Below the pieces are notes generated by a model. That model did not search any database. It saw only the letters and a program-made list of their open reading frames with translations, and had not been told where the DNA came from. A program made the translations under genes and the position numbers. From Caballeronia sp. INDeC2 (GTDB lineage: Bacteria; Pseudomonadota; Gammaproteobacteria; Burkholderiales; Burkholderiaceae): 64,000 nucleotides of DNA. The stretch is taken from NCBI RefSeq assembly GCF_023631325.1, contig NZ_JALQDG010000042.1, positions 335,095-399,094 on the forward strand, given 5' to 3'. Position 1 is the stretch's first letter; each line of letters opens with the position of its first letter. Positions 51,760 to 59,058 of the stretch are shown piece by piece.

Positions 51760-52689
51760 ATGCTTTGCGATTCACCGAAGGTTCCGTTTCTCGCCTTTCC
51801 CGCCGAGCCGGACTTGAGCAAGGTTGCCGCGACGTTCGCCGTGCTCGGCGCGCCCTACGGCATTCCTTACGGCCCCGCGCTGCTTCATTGCGACGTATCG
51901 AACGCGCCCGACAAGATCCGCGAGCGGAGCTTTCGCTATGGACGGCAGCTCGGGCACTACGACTTCGATCTGCAAGGCACGCTGTTCGGCGACTCGGGCG
52001 CGACGGGCGTCGACTGCGGCAACGTGCCCGGCACGCTCGACGTCGCGCGCAACGCGGCGGCCGTGACGGATGCGGTCGCGGCCTTGCTCGCGCGCGGCGC
52101 GATTCCGATCGTGCTCGGCGGCGACGATTCCATTCCCCCGCTGTGCGTGCGCGCCTTCGAATCGCGCGGCCCGCTCAACGTGCTGCAGTTCGATGCGCAC
52201 CTCGATTTCCGCGATGAAGTGAATGGCGAGCGGCACGGGTATTCGAGCCCGATGCGGCGTATCCGCGAGATGCCGTTCGTCAGGCGCATCGTCCAGGTCG
52301 GCTTGCGCGGCAGCGGCAGTGCGCGCGCGAGCGATGTCGAGGACGCGCTGCGCTCGGGCAACGTGCTGGTTCCGGCGGAAGAGGTGCACGACGAGGGCAT
52401 CGCGGCCGTCACGAAGCATCTGGTCGACGACGCGCCGTGGTTCGTGACCTTCGATGTCGACGGCCTCGATCCGGGCATCGCACCGGGCGTGGTCGCGCCT
52501 CTGCCGGGCGGACTGACGTTTCCTCAGGCGCGCGGCATCCTCAAGCATCTGTGCGTGAAGACGCAACTCGCGGGCATCGATTTCGTCGAGCATCATCCCG
52601 CGCTGGACGTGGGCGACATCACCGCGTTGACGATCGTGCGTCTCCTGACCAACGTGATCGGTCACGGCGCGCGCAAGATGACGTCATGA
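51760..52689 (+). CDS. Agmatinase/arginase-family ureohydrolase with altered metal motif
   Basis: 309 residues. Two metal-binding blocks are standard (QFDAHLDFRDE and TFDVDGLDPGIAPG), but the first, normally GGDHS, reads GGDDSIPPL, so the metal-ligand His is Asp. The rest has the ureohydrolase fold with FAVLGAPYGIPY at the start. Overall similarity to the gbuA product is modest, so it likely has a different substrate. It lies between an MFS transporter and HutD. Formimino- or guanidino-acid hydrolysis is possible. Activity uncertain. Confidence 0.82.
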   Translation: MLCDSPKVPFLAFPAEPDLSKVAATFAVLGAPYGIPYGPALLHCDVSNAPDKIRERSFRYGRQLGHYDFDLQGTLFGDSGATGVDCGNVPGTLDVARNAAAVTDAVAALLARGAIPIVLGGDDSIPPLCVRAFESRGPLNVLQFDAHLDFRDEVNGERHGYSSPMRRIREMPFVRRIVQVGLRGSGSARASDVEDALRSGNVLVPAEEVHDEGIAAVTKHLVDDAPWFVTFDVDGLDPGIAPGVVAPLPGGLTFPQARGILKHLCVKTQLAGIDFVEHHPALDVGDITALTIVRLLTNVIGHGARKMTS

Positions 52690-53273
52690 ATCCGGCGCAC
52701 GCCACGCGCAAACGCCTCGCCGACATCGCGCCGACACGATGGAAAAACGGCAAGGGCGTGACGCGCGAGCTGCTCAGCGTGCCGGCGCGCGACAATCCCG
52801 ATGACTTCGTGCTGCGCGTGAGCGTCGCCGATGTGGACGCGGACGGCGCGTTCTCGATCTATCCCGGCATCGATCGAATCCTCGCGATTCTGCGCGGGGC
52901 GGGCATGGACCTCCTCGACATTCCGGCAAACACCGTGTGGCGCACGCTTGCCGGCCGCTCTTCATCGGTTGCGTTCGCGGGAGAACGGCCGCTCGCGTGC
53001 CGCCTGCTCGACGGACCCGTGCTGGATTTCAACGTCATGGTCCGCCGCGACGCCGGTGCGGCGGAATTGAGGATCGTCGGCAGGGCGCGGGTCGTGCCGG
53101 CACCGACATGCCGTCTGCTGTTCGTCGCGCAGGGATCGGCGCGTATCGCGTTCGAAGACGGCAACGCGATCGTGCTCGAAGAATCGCATTTCATCGAGCC
53201 GCTCGGCGCGACGTCTGTCGCAACGGGAAGCGATTCGGTGGCATTGCTCGTCGATTTCCGTCCGCTCGAATGA
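52686..53273 (+). CDS. HutD-family protein
   Basis: 195 residues of the HutD (PF05962) double cupin-like family: ADIAPTRWKNGKGVTRELLSVP, then DFVLRVSVADVDADGAFSIYPGIDRILAIL, and GPVLDFNVMVRRD. HutD proteins go with histidine utilisation, where they are thought to limit pathway flux. None of the hut enzymes is visible nearby, but a ureohydrolase gene (same superfamily as HutG) overlaps its start by 4 bp. This may be an unlinked hut-like branch. Confidence 0.88.
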   Translation: MNPAHATRKRLADIAPTRWKNGKGVTRELLSVPARDNPDDFVLRVSVADVDADGAFSIYPGIDRILAILRGAGMDLLDIPANTVWRTLAGRSSSVAFAGERPLACRLLDGPVLDFNVMVRRDAGAAELRIVGRARVVPAPTCRLLFVAQGSARIAFEDGNAIVLEESHFIEPLGATSVATGSDSVALLVDFRPLE

Positions 53274-53291
53274 GACTGGCGCGAGTCCTCT

Positions 53292-53388
53292 ACAGTCGAT
53301 AATCTGTATATCGTATTTACAGTATATAGCCTGTTTTTTGCCGAAACAGTCTGTAAGCTGTAAAATCGATTTACAGTCTTGAGCCTGT
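53292..53388. promoter_or_regulatory. Four HipB-type operators in a 27-bp array
   Basis: ACAG-N8-CTGT occurs four times, at 53292-53307, 53319-53334, 53346-53361 and 53373-53388, each start exactly 27 bp from the last. The geometry (short arms, 8-bp spacer) parallels the known E. coli HipB operators with a different sequence. The third lies between -35 and -10 of the proposed promoter and the fourth abuts the ribosome site. Strong autorepression is inferred. Confidence 0.85.
53338..53366 (+). promoter_or_regulatory. Proposed hipBA promoter
   Basis: TTGCCG at 53338-53343 and TAAAAT at 53361-53366, spaced 17 bp, 34 bp before hipB. The spacer encloses the third operator copy. Confidence 0.65.
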
Positions 53389-53399
53389 AGGAGCGCGTA

Positions 53400-53759
53400 A
53401 TGGACTATTCCCTGAAAACACTGAGCCAGCTCAGGCCGATCCTGCTCGGCTTTCGCAAGGCCGCGGGCATGACGCAAGCGATGGTCGCGGCGCGTCTCGG
53501 CGTCACGCAGCAGACCTACGCGCAACTCGAAGCCAATCCCGCGGCCGTGAGCGTCGAGCGCTTGTTCAAGGTTCTGCGCGCGCTCGATGTGGAACTCGCG
53601 CTCACTCGGGCCGCAACCGAAACCGCGAAGGCCGACGCGCCGGCCGCCGCCGCGAAAGCCACGCCGGCGCGCTCCCGACGCGCATCGCGAAAGACCGACG
53701 CCAAACCGGCGGGCAAGCGCGCCGCGCCCATCGCCACGAAGAAACGGGAGCAGTGGTAA
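53400..53759 (+). CDS. hipB: HipB-like antitoxin, XRE-family repressor
   Basis: 119 residues. The HTH runs through about residues 9-65 (LRPILLGFRKAAGMTQAMVAARLGVTQQTYAQLEANPAAVSVERLFKVLRAL). The C-terminal 50 residues are an Ala/Lys/Arg-rich tail (KATPARSRRASRKTDAKPAGK) longer than in E. coli HipB and of disordered composition, perhaps adding DNA affinity. Binds its toxin partner and the four upstream sites. Its stop codon is 2 bp before the hipA start. Confidence 0.88.
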   Translation: MDYSLKTLSQLRPILLGFRKAAGMTQAMVAARLGVTQQTYAQLEANPAAVSVERLFKVLRALDVELALTRAATETAKADAPAAAAKATPARSRRASRKTDAKPAGKRAAPIATKKREQW

Positions 53760-53761
53760 TC

Positions 53762-55096
53762 ATGGCGCGCCGCACGCAAACGGGACGACTCGACCTGTGG
53801 ATGAACGGCCTGCCGGTCGGTTACTGGGAAAACGGCGCCAACGGCGAACGCCTCGTCTATCGCGACGAGTGGATCGCCGATCCGCAGGGCCGGCCGCTAT
53901 CGCTGTCGCTGCCCTTCACGCCGGGCAATCAGCCATGGCGCGGGCAAGTCGTCGCGGATTTCTTCGATAACCTCCTGCCCGACAGCGAGCCGATCCGCCG
54001 CCGCATCGCGACGCGCTTCCGTACTGGCGGCACGACGCCGTTCGAGTTGCTCGCGCAGTTGGGCCGCGATTGCGTCGGCGCCATTCAGATGCTGCCGCCC
54101 GGCGAAGAGCCCGTCGATCTCGAAAGCATCAAGGGCCGCGCGCTGACCGAATCGCAGATCGCGCGTCTCCTGCGCGAGACGACATCCGCGCCGCAGCTCG
54201 GCCAGCACGAACCGGTCGACGATCTGCGCCTGTCGATCGCCGGCGCGCAGGAAAAGACCGCGCTGCTGCGTCACGGCAGGCGCTGGCTTCTGCCCGAAGG
54301 CAGCACGCCGACCACGCATATCTTCAAGCTGCCGCTCGGACTCGTCGGCAACATGCGCGCCGACATGCGCACGTCGGTCGAGAACGAATGGCTTTGCTCG
54401 AAGATCATCGCCGCTTACGGCCTGCCGATCGCGCGCTGCGAAATGGACCAGTTCGCGGATCAGAAGGTGCTGGTCGTCGAGCGCTTCGATCGCCGATTGT
54501 CGAGCGACAAGTCGTGGATTCTGCGCTTGCCGCAGGAGGACATGTGTCAGGCCACCGGTACGCCCGCGCTGCACAAGTACGAATCGGACGGCGGCCCGGG
54601 CATCGAGCGAATCATGGACGTGCTCGCCGGATCGACGCGCGCCGCGCGGGATCGCCGTCACTTCTTTCTGACGCAGATGATCTTCTGGCTGCTCGCCGCC
54701 ACCGATGGCCACGCGAAGAACTTCAGCATCGCGCATCTGCCGGGCAACGAGTACGAATCGACGCCGCTTTACGACGTGCTGTCGGCGCATCCGGTCATCG
54801 GCCGAGGACACGACAAGTTCGCCGCCAAACGCGTGCGGCTCGCGATGGCCGTGCGCGGCAAGAACGTGCACTATCTGATCGGCGAGATTCAGCGCCGGCA
54901 TTGGGTGGCGCAGGGGTCGCGCGTGGGGCTGACCGCGCCTGAAGTCGAGACGATGATCGATGAACTCGGTGCGCGCACGCCTCACGTCATCGACGAAGTG
55001 GCCGCACTGCTGCCGAGCGAATTCCCGATGGATGTTGCGGATTCGATCTTCGATGGGATGCGGCGGCTCGCGCGCAAGCTCGTGCGGGCGGAATAA
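53762..55096 (+). CDS. hipA: HipA-like Ser/Thr kinase toxin
   Basis: 444 residues. N-terminal subdomain (GRLDLWMNGLPVGYWENG) with PLSLSLPF. The kinase core has SIAGAQEKTALL (phosphate loop region), THIFKLP, and catalytic/metal motif TDGHAKNFSIAH. In E. coli HipA phosphorylates glutamyl-tRNA synthetase and slows growth, giving persistence. All motifs appear intact. ATG 53762 is used. GTG 53753 overlapping the antitoxin gene is possible. A membrane protein gene converges 5 bp away. Confidence 0.9.
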   Translation: MARRTQTGRLDLWMNGLPVGYWENGANGERLVYRDEWIADPQGRPLSLSLPFTPGNQPWRGQVVADFFDNLLPDSEPIRRRIATRFRTGGTTPFELLAQLGRDCVGAIQMLPPGEEPVDLESIKGRALTESQIARLLRETTSAPQLGQHEPVDDLRLSIAGAQEKTALLRHGRRWLLPEGSTPTTHIFKLPLGLVGNMRADMRTSVENEWLCSKIIAAYGLPIARCEMDQFADQKVLVVERFDRRLSSDKSWILRLPQEDMCQATGTPALHKYESDGGPGIERIMDVLAGSTRAARDRRHFFLTQMIFWLLAATDGHAKNFSIAHLPGNEYESTPLYDVLSAHPVIGRGHDKFAAKRVRLAMAVRGKNVHYLIGEIQRRHWVAQGSRVGLTAPEVETMIDELGARTPHVIDEVAALLPSEFPMDVADSIFDGMRRLARKLVRAE

Positions 55097-55101
55097 CGCT
55101 G

Positions 55102-55683
55102 CTATTTCAGGCCGACCACTGAACCCCACCAATGAGCGGTGCAAAGAAACCCGAGGATCGCCGCCCAGATCAGTAAGAAGCAGGCCGGTATGTTGTACGG
55201 ATTGAAGATGGAGTCGAGCCGTCTGTCGGTTTGATGCTGCAGTGGCGGATGCAGCGGAAGGCGATCCTTCGAGCGAAGCTGCCGCTCCGTGCGGTCAAAG
55301 CGCGTGTCTTTTCTATCGATGAACATCTTGACCTTTGCCCTGTCGTCGGCATACCACCAACGATCCACTCGGGCAATGTGCTCCTGCGCATGACTGAGAC
55401 CGCGCCACACTAGCAACGCGGTAGAGCTGCCGATGACCACCACGACGAACGACAGCCAGAACAGCAAGCGCGGTAAGGCGACGGCGGTGGCATCCCAGTC
55501 CTTCAGCGTGAACGCGAGCGCCGCGAAGAACACCGTTTGCGATCCAAGCAGCCAGGTCAGGCGATGGTTGACCAACGTGTTCTCGTGTTCGATAACGAGG
55601 CGCAATCGCTTCCAGTCCGCATAATCCCGGTCTTTCGACTCTTCGAACGAGGCGGCTCCATTCTGGTACGTCGGCCGGTCCAT
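55102..55683 (-). CDS. Uncharacterised membrane protein
   Basis: 193 residues, three predicted spans: about 45-60 (LTWLLGSQTVFFAALAFTL), 72-95 (LLFWLSFVVVVIGSSTALLVW) and 165-185 (IPACFLLIWAAILGFL). The region between the second and third spans is long and charged (RVDRWWYADDRAKVKMFIDRKD). No family recognised. It converges on hipA and lies in a patch with gene remnants and AT-richer promoter DNA, suggesting acquired sequence. RBS GAGAGGAGG near 55688. Confidence 0.7.
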   Translation of the reverse strand: MDRPTYQNGAASFEESKDRDYADWKRLRLVIEHENTLVNHRLTWLLGSQTVFFAALAFTLKDWDATAVALPRLLFWLSFVVVVIGSSTALLVWRGLSHAQEHIARVDRWWYADDRAKVKMFIDRKDTRFDRTERQLRSKDRLPLHPPLQHQTDRRLDSIFNPYNIPACFLLIWAAILGFLCTAHWWGSVVGLK

Positions 55684-55796
55684 TGTTTCCTCCTCTCGGA
55701 AGACGTTGCGCCAAGCTGCATTGAGTTATAGATGATTTTTCTGTATGCGCTAGCGTAACGGCGCTCGATGTGACTGCAGTTGCCTGCTCCTCCTCA

Positions 55797-56118
55797 CCCC
55801 GCATCCAACTCCCCGAACAACCAATCCTGAAAGCTCCTCACCTTCGGCAAATCCGCCCACGACTTCCGAGCGATCGAAGCGCGGCACGCGCGAAATATCG
55901 ATCGGCGTCTTGCGATGCAGACGCATGAAGTCGCGCCAGCCGACGAGACACCCCTCGCTATGAATGAGCGTGTGATGCCGCAAGTCCGCGACCGCGCGTA
56001 ACGGATGCTCGCCTTCGAGCAACGCCGGTGAGCACAGCGCGCGCGTGGCGCGGACGTTCCGCTGCTGTCGGTCCCAATGCGCGCTATCACGACGCAAAGG
56101 ATGCGGGCTTCGGCGCAC
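55797..56118 (-). pseudogene. Remnant of a LysR (GcvA-type) regulator with internal deletion
   Basis: On the minus strand one frame reads RALCSPALLEGEHPLRAVADLRHHTLIH then RVPRFDRSEVV, matching part of the effector domain of GcvA-like LysR proteins. A second frame then gives ADLPKVRSFQDWLFGELDAG and a stop, which is how such proteins end. The roughly 60-70 residues expected between are missing and the frame has shifted, and the HTH half is absent. So this is a broken, twice-deleted gene. Confidence 0.72.
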
Positions 56119-56153
56119 GCGACGACAGCCGCGTTATCGACACCTGGGGCTGA
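56082..56153 (+). pseudogene. Possible C-terminal remnant of a hydroxyacid dehydrogenase
   Basis: RYHDAKDAGFGARDDSRVIDTWG followed by a stop resembles the last 25 residues of 3-hydroxyisobutyrate dehydrogenase-like enzymes (A..AG.G..D.S.VI). No other part of the gene is seen. It overlaps the end of the LysR remnant on the other strand. Short and therefore uncertain. Confidence 0.35.
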
Positions 56154-56250
56154 GCGTCGTCTGCATCAATGCCGCCGATTCTTTCGATCCTGTTACGCCT
56201 GCATGAGCCTTCAGAAGAACTATAGTTGAAGCTCACAAAAAGGAGGCTCC

Positions 56251-56697
56251 ATGCTCTCGTGCAAACGTCACCTCTTGATCGGCGGTGTGCTGGCCGCGAC
56301 CTTGCTTTACCTCCCGATTACCCACGCCCAACTCGGCAATCTTCTCGATCAAGGCAAGAACAGCGCGGCAGGCGGCGCACTCGGCAATCTCGGCGGAATG
56401 GGCAGCGGTCTGTCGCTGGACTCCCTATCGTCCGGCAGCACGAGCAATGTCGCGGGCGTGCTCGAGTTCTGCATCAAGAACAACTATCTCGGCGGCGGCG
56501 CATCGTCGGTCAAGGACGGGCTCATGAGCAAGCTCGGCGGATCGTCGTCGAGCGATGGCGGATACACCGACGGCGCCAAGGGAATCCTCGATGGCGGCAA
56601 CGGCAAGCAGGTCGATCTGAGCGGCGGCGGCTTGAAGGAACAACTCACGAAGCAGGTCTGCGACAAGATTCTCGCGCAGGGAAAATCCCTGCTGTAG
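56251..56697 (+). CDS. DUF2501-family secreted protein (YjjA-like)
   Basis: 148 residues with a signal peptide (MLSCKRHLLIGGVLAATLLYLPITHAQ). The mature part begins LGNLLDQGKNSAAGGALGNLGGMGSGLSLDSLSSGSTSNVAGVLEFCIKNNYLGG and ends LTKQVCDKILAQGKSLL, the DUF2501 pattern with two conserved cysteines that could form a disulfide. AAAGGAGG before the ATG. Function unknown. Confidence 0.88.
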   Translation: MLSCKRHLLIGGVLAATLLYLPITHAQLGNLLDQGKNSAAGGALGNLGGMGSGLSLDSLSSGSTSNVAGVLEFCIKNNYLGGGASSVKDGLMSKLGGSSSSDGGYTDGAKGILDGGNGKQVDLSGGGLKEQLTKQVCDKILAQGKSLL

Positions 56698-56716
56698 ACG
56701 CCGCGCGCGGGCCGGA

Positions 56717-57964
56717 TCAGAGATCGAATCCGAGTTGCCGTTTGCCGAGGGCGGTCAGACTGTCTTCGGTTGGACGACCGACGAAATCCGTCTCGAAGTT
56801 ATCGGCCGGAAAGTCGGGCGGGCTCTTGCCGTCGATGAATGCCGGCAGTTGCCGCTTCAGGTATTCGTCGTTCTTTGGGCAGCCGGGCGCCGCCGCGATG
56901 TACATCACGTTGCTGTAACCCTTGCCGCGATGTTCGTCTTCCACCGCGTGAATCACGTCGCTGTGCCAGAAGACGGTATCGCCGGCCTGCATCGGCGGAA
57001 TGGACGAGAGCGCTGCATGCAACGGCGCGTGCCATGTCGAACTGATCGATAACGCGCGGCCCGGCGTCGCGCCGCACAGGTCGTCGTCGGCGATATCGTC
57101 CTGAAGCGCACGCAGCAGCACGTAGATCATTGCGTTGGCGATCGGCACCAGTTGCAAGGTGCCGTCGCCCGGCCCTTGCGGGGTGAGCGCCGTCCAGCCT
57201 TGGAAGGTGCGGAACATCGAACAGACGGCGGGCGACGGAATCTCGCGCGCATCAGGACGATACGCCGCGTCGAACGGGTCGTAACGACGCCAGTCGCCGC
57301 TGAACACATGCCGATAGACGCGCCGGAAATCGTCGTCGAGCCATCGTTCGACGGAGCCGCCATCGCAATGAGGAGAAAGCCCCAGCGACGCGGAGCCGGG
57401 CGGCCGCCGGCGCAACCGATCCGCATACACAGGCACCTGGTCGGGATCGAAGTGAACGCGCCCTTCGCTCTCCCATTTCCACAGCCGGTTCAGAAACGCG
57501 CGCGTCTGCGTGAGTTCCGGCGACTGGCGCGCCTCGACCTGCGGACCGGACCAGTAGATGCCGTAAATCTGCGGCTTGCCCGATGCGAGATTGCCGAAAT
57601 ACTTGTCTTCCGCCCGATGCGCGAGCTTCTCGTCCAGACGGTTCTCGTCGACGTAACGCGCGATCGCCTCGTCCCATGCCGCCGCACGCTGCGCACTGAA
57701 GACGCCGCGCACGACGCACGCGCCGCGCTCCCTGATCGCGGCCATCGCATCATCTCCGACTCGGCGCGCCACGATGTCCGCGTATCGGATCTCCGGGATC
57801 ACCGGCTGCCCGGTTCGGCGCAGTTCCGCGATCACGTCCGCCTTGCGTTTGATTTCGGCCTCGACCTCCTGAAACACTTCCTTGTAGCGAGGCAGATTGT
57901 CGCGAAGCTGCTTCTTCACCGCGCGAATTGCAGCGGGCAGATCTTCAATGTGCAGGGATTCCAC
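56717..57964 (-). CDS. DUF1479-family protein, putative Fe(II)/2-oxoglutarate oxygenase-like
   Basis: 415 residues of the DUF1479 (YbiU) family: VRGVFSAQRAAAWDEAIARYVDEN, KPQIYGIYWSGPQVEARQSP, LGLSPHCDGGSVERWLDDDFRRVYRHVFSG and DTVFWHSDVIHAVEDEHRGKGYSNVMYIA. The HCD and late HAV.D positions look like the metal triad of 2-oxoglutarate dioxygenases. Substrate unknown. Divergent from an AraC regulator 93 bp away that probably controls it. Confidence 0.85.
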   Translation of the reverse strand: MESLHIEDLPAAIRAVKKQLRDNLPRYKEVFQEVEAEIKRKADVIAELRRTGQPVIPEIRYADIVARRVGDDAMAAIRERGACVVRGVFSAQRAAAWDEAIARYVDENRLDEKLAHRAEDKYFGNLASGKPQIYGIYWSGPQVEARQSPELTQTRAFLNRLWKWESEGRVHFDPDQVPVYADRLRRRPPGSASLGLSPHCDGGSVERWLDDDFRRVYRHVFSGDWRRYDPFDAAYRPDAREIPSPAVCSMFRTFQGWTALTPQGPGDGTLQLVPIANAMIYVLLRALQDDIADDDLCGATPGRALSISSTWHAPLHAALSSIPPMQAGDTVFWHSDVIHAVEDEHRGKGYSNVMYIAAAPGCPKNDEYLKRQLPAFIDGKSPPDFPADNFETDFVGRPTEDSLTALGKRQLGFDL

Positions 57965-58057
57965 GGCGTGTCTCCAATGTTTTCGTGTGCCTACAGCATA
58001 GACGCGAGCCCATTTTCATTGCGATAGAATCCGGACAATCTATTTGCACATCCGGAC

Positions 58058-59008
58058 ATGAAGCCCGCTTACGAACACGTCACGATGGACGCCGGTTGTT
58101 CGATCCGGGTTTTCCATCGCAAGCTGCCCCGGATTCCGTTCGAATGGCATCACCATCCGGAGTACGAGCTCACGCTTACGATGAACAGTCGCGGAAAGCG
58201 CTATATCGGCGATTCGATCGTCGAATACGAAGGCGACGACCTCGTGCTGGTGCCTCCGGATTTGCCGCATACGTGGTCGTCGAACAAGTCGATCGACGCA
58301 GGCGCGCCGCAAGTGGCGATCGTGATCTGGTTCAGCGGCGATTGGGCACGGCGTCTCGCGGATTGCTGCCCCGAGTACGAACCGCTGCGGAGGCTTCTGC
58401 GCAGAGGGGCGTCCGGGCTCGCGTTCACGCAAGAAGCCGGTGAGGCCGTCAGTCGAAGACTCGGCGCGCTGTTGTCGCAATCGCCCAGAGCGCGCCTGGG
58501 CGCCGTGCTCGACATCCTGTGCGAACTCGCGGACATGGACGCCGCGCCGCTCGCCTCGCCCCGCGCGTTCGACAAAGCGCAGGCGGGACGACCATCGGGC
58601 CACGAACCCGAACGTATCAATCGCGCGCTCGGAGTCATCGACGCCCGGTTCGCCGAGCGCTTGACGCTGCGGGAACTCGCTGAAGCAGCGACGCTGTCGG
58701 AGCGAACGTTGAACCGCTACTTCGCGCAACATCTCGGCGAGAGCGTCGGCAAATATTTGAATCGCGTTCGCATCGGTCATGCGTGCCGTATGCTCTCCGA
58801 TACTTCATGGCCGGTTTCGGTGATCGCTTCGCAATCGGGATTTCCGAACGTCGCGAATTTCAACAGGCAATTTCGCGCGTTGAAGCACACCACGCCGGCG
58901 GCGTATCGCCGAGAGTTTGCCGGGACGAATCGGGCGTTGCAGGATGCCTCGTCTCTGGAAACCCGATCGCCTTCGCTGGAAAAACACGCCGCCGCCGCAA
59001 GCAGATAA
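58058..59008 (+). CDS. AraC-family transcriptional regulator
   Basis: 316 residues. The cupin-like N-terminus (FEWHHHPEYELTLTMNSRGKRYIGDSIVEYEGDDLVLVPPDLPHTW) has His residues that may bind metal. The C-terminal AraC HTH pair starts near 205 (RFAERLTLRELAEAATLSERTLNRYFAQHLGESVGKYLNRVRIGHACRML..SGFPNVANFNRQF). Same subfamily as the ribitol regulator at 1566. Divergent from the DUF1479 gene, with an ABC exporter gene 50 bp downstream on its own strand. Confidence 0.88.
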   Translation: MKPAYEHVTMDAGCSIRVFHRKLPRIPFEWHHHPEYELTLTMNSRGKRYIGDSIVEYEGDDLVLVPPDLPHTWSSNKSIDAGAPQVAIVIWFSGDWARRLADCCPEYEPLRRLLRRGASGLAFTQEAGEAVSRRLGALLSQSPRARLGAVLDILCELADMDAAPLASPRAFDKAQAGRPSGHEPERINRALGVIDARFAERLTLRELAEAATLSERTLNRYFAQHLGESVGKYLNRVRIGHACRMLSDTSWPVSVIASQSGFPNVANFNRQFRALKHTTPAAYRREFAGTNRALQDASSLETRSPSLEKHAAAASR

Positions 59009-59058
59009 TCTGTTCGACGCACGATGCGATCGACCGCCCTCCACCACGCCAGGATTCC

